Source: Anaerolineae bacterium (lineage in GTDB: Bacteria > Chloroflexota > Anaerolineae > B4-G1). Taken from it: DNA of 7,548 nt. Position 1 is the stretch's first letter, and each line of letters starts with the position of its first letter. Below the pieces are notes generated by a model. That model was given only the letters and a program-made list of their open reading frames with translations. It searched no databases and had not been told where the DNA came from. The stretch is from NCBI GenBank assembly GCA_030612185.1, contig JAUWOI010000199.1, positions 1 to 7,548 on the forward strand, written 5' to 3'. Both the position numbers and the translations under genes were made by a program. Below are positions 5,844-7,548 of this stretch, one piece after another.

Positions 5844-7076
5844 GTGCGCTTGTTGCGCGGTTTTGAACGGGATAGCGTGGCTCTCTACGAACTGGCCCAC
5901 GACCACCTGGCGGCCGAGATCGCCACCTGGATCAGTGAGGAGGAGATGGGGGCCAAGCTGGCGCGTGAGTTATTGCGACGAGCGATGGACAACTGGCTTG
6001 GGGCCAAGTTACTTGTTCAGCCGGAGGTGCTGGCCCTGATCCACGAGCGGCGTGAAGAGTTAAAGCGGCTGGCGAGCGGTGAACTGGAACTCTTGTTCCG
6101 CTCCGCGTTGGGCGCGGGCTACGAGGCCGCCTACTGGACCCAACGCGCCCACGCGGGCGGCGTGCCGGTGGACGAGATATTGCTGGCAGGGTTAAAGGAC
6201 GATAATTTCCACACCCGCGCCGCCACCCTGAACGTCCTGGGCCAGTTGGGAGAGCGGCGATTCGTCGAGCCGAGCATAGAGAGGCTGGAGGACGATTATC
6301 CCCAGGTGCGTATGGCCGCCATCCGGGCATTGGAAAAGCTGCGCCCTGATGGAGAATGGCGAGAACGATTGGTGTACGAGTGCTACGTCCCGGCGGGGCC
6401 GTTCATTATGGGGGATGATAACGGCGAAAGCAGCGAGAAACCGGCTCACGAGGTAACCCTGGACGCCTTTTACACCGGCAAGTACCCGGTCACCAACGCT
6501 GAGTATAAACGGTATACGGATGACGCCGGGCGTCCATTCGAGATTCTAGAGGTGAAAGAGCGCCACCCGGTGGTCAACGTCTCCTGGTTCGACGCCTGCG
6601 ATTACGCGGCCTGGGCCGGGATGCGGTTGCTGACGGAGGCCGAGTGGGAAAAGGCGGCGAGTTGGGTCTCCCCCTCTTCCTCCCCCCCGCCGGGGGGGAT
6701 CGAGGGGGGGCAAAAGCGCAAGTATCCGTGGGGAGACAAGTTCGATAAGCACAAGTGCAACGCGAACGAGTCCGGCATTGGTACCACGACGCTGGTAGGC
6801 AAATATTCGCCGGGGGGAGACAGCCCGTATGGATGTGTGGATATGGCGGGCAACGTGTGGGAATGGGTGGCCGATTGGTATGACGGCGATTATTACGGTC
6901 GCTCGCCTTCTCAGAACCCCACAGGCCCGGAGACGGGACGCTTCAAGGTGTTGCGTGGCGGCTCGTTCTACTTCGGTGAGACAGACTTCCGCGCGGCCCT
7001 CCGGGGCCTCAACTCACCCGACCATCGCTACTGCAGCATCGGTTTTCGGTGTAGTGCTGTTCTGCCAGGACGGTAA
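5844..7076 (+). CDS. STAND C-terminal region / HEAT-like repeats / FGE-lectin domain, DGR variable protein 2 (C-terminal part of a split gene)
   Basis: 410 residues if started at GTG 5844; the frame is open from 5808, directly after the TGA. Residues 1-30 (RLLRGFER, YELAHDHLAAEIATW) are the typical end of an nSTAND module. Residues ~107-172 look like HEAT-type helical repeats (DEILLAGLKDDNFHTRAATL and RMAAIRALEKL). Residues ~177-410 form an FGE-sulfatase-type domain: VPAGPFIMGDD, VNVSWFDACDYAAW, LLTEAEWEKAA, KYPWGDKFD, DMAGNVWEWVADW, GFRC. The final part is VR2 (residues 368-408). The FGE active-site cysteine pair is absent. A short Pro/Ser/Gly-rich insert (from a G/C-run palindrome, 6670-6710) interrupts the domain after EKAASW. 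The GTG has only GGAG three bases upstream, so independent initiation is weak; the piece may need readthrough, reinitiation, or be a pseudogene half. Role inferred: hypervariable ligand-binding sensor of the STAND switch. Confidence 0.85.
   Translation: MRLLRGFERDSVALYELAHDHLAAEIATWISEEEMGAKLARELLRRAMDNWLGAKLLVQPEVLALIHERREELKRLASGELELLFRSALGAGYEAAYWTQRAHAGGVPVDEILLAGLKDDNFHTRAATLNVLGQLGERRFVEPSIERLEDDYPQVRMAAIRALEKLRPDGEWRERLVYECYVPAGPFIMGDDNGESSEKPAHEVTLDAFYTGKYPVTNAEYKRYTDDAGRPFEILEVKERHPVVNVSWFDACDYAAWAGMRLLTEAEWEKAASWVSPSSSPPPGGIEGGQKRKYPWGDKFDKHKCNANESGIGTTTLVGKYSPGGDSPYGCVDMAGNVWEWVADWYDGDYYGRSPSQNPTGPETGRFKVLRGGSFYFGETDFRAALRGLNSPDHRYCSIGFRCSAVLPGR
6670..6710 (+). repeat. G/C-run palindrome inserted in frame in the FGE domain
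   Basis: CCCCCCC (6682-6688), loop GCC, GGGGGGG (6692-6698), with an imperfect outer stem joining C-runs at 6670-6674 to G-runs at 6704-6710. It encodes low-complexity SPSSSPPPGGIEGG between conserved AASW and KRKYPWGDKF. It resembles in style, though not in sequence detail, the G/C-run hairpins at 942-960 and 7280-7300. It is probably a small palindromic repeat inserted without breaking the frame. Confidence 0.6.
6945..7067 (+). repeat. DGR variable repeat VR2
   Basis: Ungapped 123-nt match to the TR at 1413-1535. Eighteen of 33 TR adenines are substituted. Only two of 90 other positions differ (6983 and 7053, both A here and G in the TR). Variable codons partly differ from VR1 (for example Tyr-Phe-Gly here where VR1 has Asn-Tyr-His). 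It encodes the C-terminal end of the second FGE-type domain. The 3' constant block GGTTTTCGGTGT through CTGCCA carries one G-to-A change. Confidence 0.94.
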
Positions 7077-7077
7077 A

Positions 7078-7106
7078 TTTCTGGGCTTCTGGCTTCTGGG
7101 CTTCTG
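7078..7106 (+). repeat. TTCTGG short tandem tract after VR2 gene
   Basis: Four imperfect TTCTGG(G)C units begin two bases after the stop codon, the same position and unit as at 903-924 after the VR1 gene. Confidence 0.6.
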
Positions 7107-7117
7107 TTTCCCCTGGG

Positions 7118-7274
7118 CTACTAAAGGTACTGTTGGCTAACCCCTTCCGGTGGGGCAAGAATGCGGTTTTTCAGGTCATTTTGACTGTTCAGTGGGGAAT
7201 TACTTCACTAAAAGGGCGTTCTTGTGGGGTCTCATCCCTAGAAAACCGAGTTCGCCAACAGCATCTACTAAAGG
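7118..7274 (+). mobile_element. MITE-like element (7128-7264) with 10-bp flanking direct repeats
   Basis: CTACTAAAGG occurs at 7118-7127 and again at 7265-7274, enclosing 137 bp. The enclosed piece has terminal inverted repeats: CTGTTGGCTAAC (7130-7141) against GTTCGCCAACAG (7250-7261), 11 of 12 complementary. A subterminal CGGTTTT/AAAACCG pair is also present. The matching region after VR1 (926-942, CTACTGAAAGG...) has one uninterrupted copy, i.e. the empty site. No coding capacity is evident, so mobilisation would need a transposase elsewhere. Confidence 0.7.
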
Positions 7275-7279
7275 GGGGT

Positions 7280-7335
7280 CTGGGGGGAAAATCCCCCCAG
7301 GAGTGAAACCGTGCGTAGCACGGTCGCGACCGGCG
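7280..7335 (+). repeat. Double-hairpin cassette, copy 2 (downstream of VR2)
   Basis: Hairpin A is CTGGGGGG (7280-7287), loop AAAAT, CCCCCCAG (7293-7300). Hairpin B is ACCGTGC (7308-7314), loop GTA, GCACGGT (7318-7324). CGCGACCGGCG (7325-7335) follows. Relative to copy 1, a T-A pair became C-G and a C-G pair became T-A in stem B, so the pairing is conserved and the sequence is not. Here the cassette lies ~210 nt after the VR because of the MITE-like insertion. Confidence 0.7.
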
Positions 7336-7427
7336 AAATTCTAGAGGGTGTGTGTCAGACAGCTAGCCTCGGCAGGCAACCCGAAAAGGACTATTCGTTA
7401 GCCCTATACTAGGGTGGTGAAAATTGG
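7336..7427. other. Unassigned sequence after the cassette
   Basis: Similarity to the VR1 flank ends at 7335. Beyond it lies lower-GC sequence containing GAGGGTGTGTGTCAGACAG (from 7345), which could be an insertion-sequence end. No gene, RNA or clear terminator is visible. Confidence 0.3.
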
Positions 7428-7547
7428 TCAAACGGCTGCCCACGCTCGATCCCATTTTCGTTCCGATTTGCTATGGGAAGCAAAGACATCCCGTCTCTTT
7501 GCTTGAACAGAACGTCCCAACTCCTCCTTACACCAGGCTAAAACCTT
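7428..7547 (-). CDS. Possible C-terminal fragment of a minus-strand protein entering from the right edge
   Basis: Reading the complement from 7547, 39 codons are open to a TGA at 7428-7430. The peptide (KVLAWCKEELGRSVQAKRRD and onward, ending WDRAWAAV) has a believable soluble, basic composition. With the possible IS-like end at ~7345, it could be the tail of a transposase. An open stretch this short can occur by chance, and I do not recognise the family. Confidence 0.25.
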   Translation of the reverse strand, partial: KVLAWCKEELGRSVQAKRRDVFASHSKSERKWDRAWAAV

Positions 7548-7548
7548 C

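Overview
This window is an accessory region of a GC-rich bacterium with all genes on the + strand. The mix of SIR2-like, caspase-like, STAND NTPase and FGE-sulfatase-type lectin domains, together with G/C-run palindromic intergenic repeats, resembles large-genome environmental bacteria such as Chloroflexota (Anaerolineae-like). That placement is an inference with low confidence, because no phylogenetic marker is present.

The central observation is a diversity-generating retroelement (DGR). A 123-nt, AAC-rich template repeat (TR, 1413-1535) matches two variable repeats of exactly the same length, without gaps. VR1 (770-892) ends the first gene. VR2 (6945-7067) ends the last gene. VR1 differs from the TR at 20 positions, 19 of them TR adenines. 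VR2 differs at 20 positions, 18 of them TR adenines. The remaining three differences are all TR G to VR A. This adenine-specific pattern is the signature of mutagenic retrohoming. Both VRs form the C-terminal end of an FGE-sulfatase/C-type-lectin-fold domain, a usual DGR target.

Layout: (1) 2-901, 5'-partial gene with a membrane segment and an FGE-type domain ending in VR1. (2) 903-995, a TTCTGG tract and a double-hairpin cassette. (3) 1037-1447, remnant of the DGR reverse transcriptase with an internal deletion; it lacks the catalytic motifs and runs straight into the TR. (4) 1536-1765, spacer with a strong inverted repeat. (5) 1766-3400, SIR2-like plus caspase-like protein. (6) 3390-3794, unknown basic-tailed small protein overlapping it. 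(7) 3849-5807, SIR2-like plus nSTAND NTPase. (8) 5844-7076, which continues gene 7 in the same frame after a single TGA and carries HEAT-like repeats and a second FGE-type domain ending in VR2. (9) 7077-7548, a second copy of the TTCTGG/double-hairpin cassette, interrupted by a 137-bp MITE-like element with a 10-bp target duplication, then mostly unassigned sequence.

Inferred working model: the FGE/lectin tails are hypervariable sensors, the STAND NTPase is a switch, and the caspase-like and SIR2-like modules are effectors or adaptors. This would be a DGR-diversified NLR-like conflict or immune system. The RT in cis looks dead and one central gene carries a nonsense codon, so the locus is either decaying or depends on an RT elsewhere. 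Diversification itself is well supported by the sequence; the defence role is inference.
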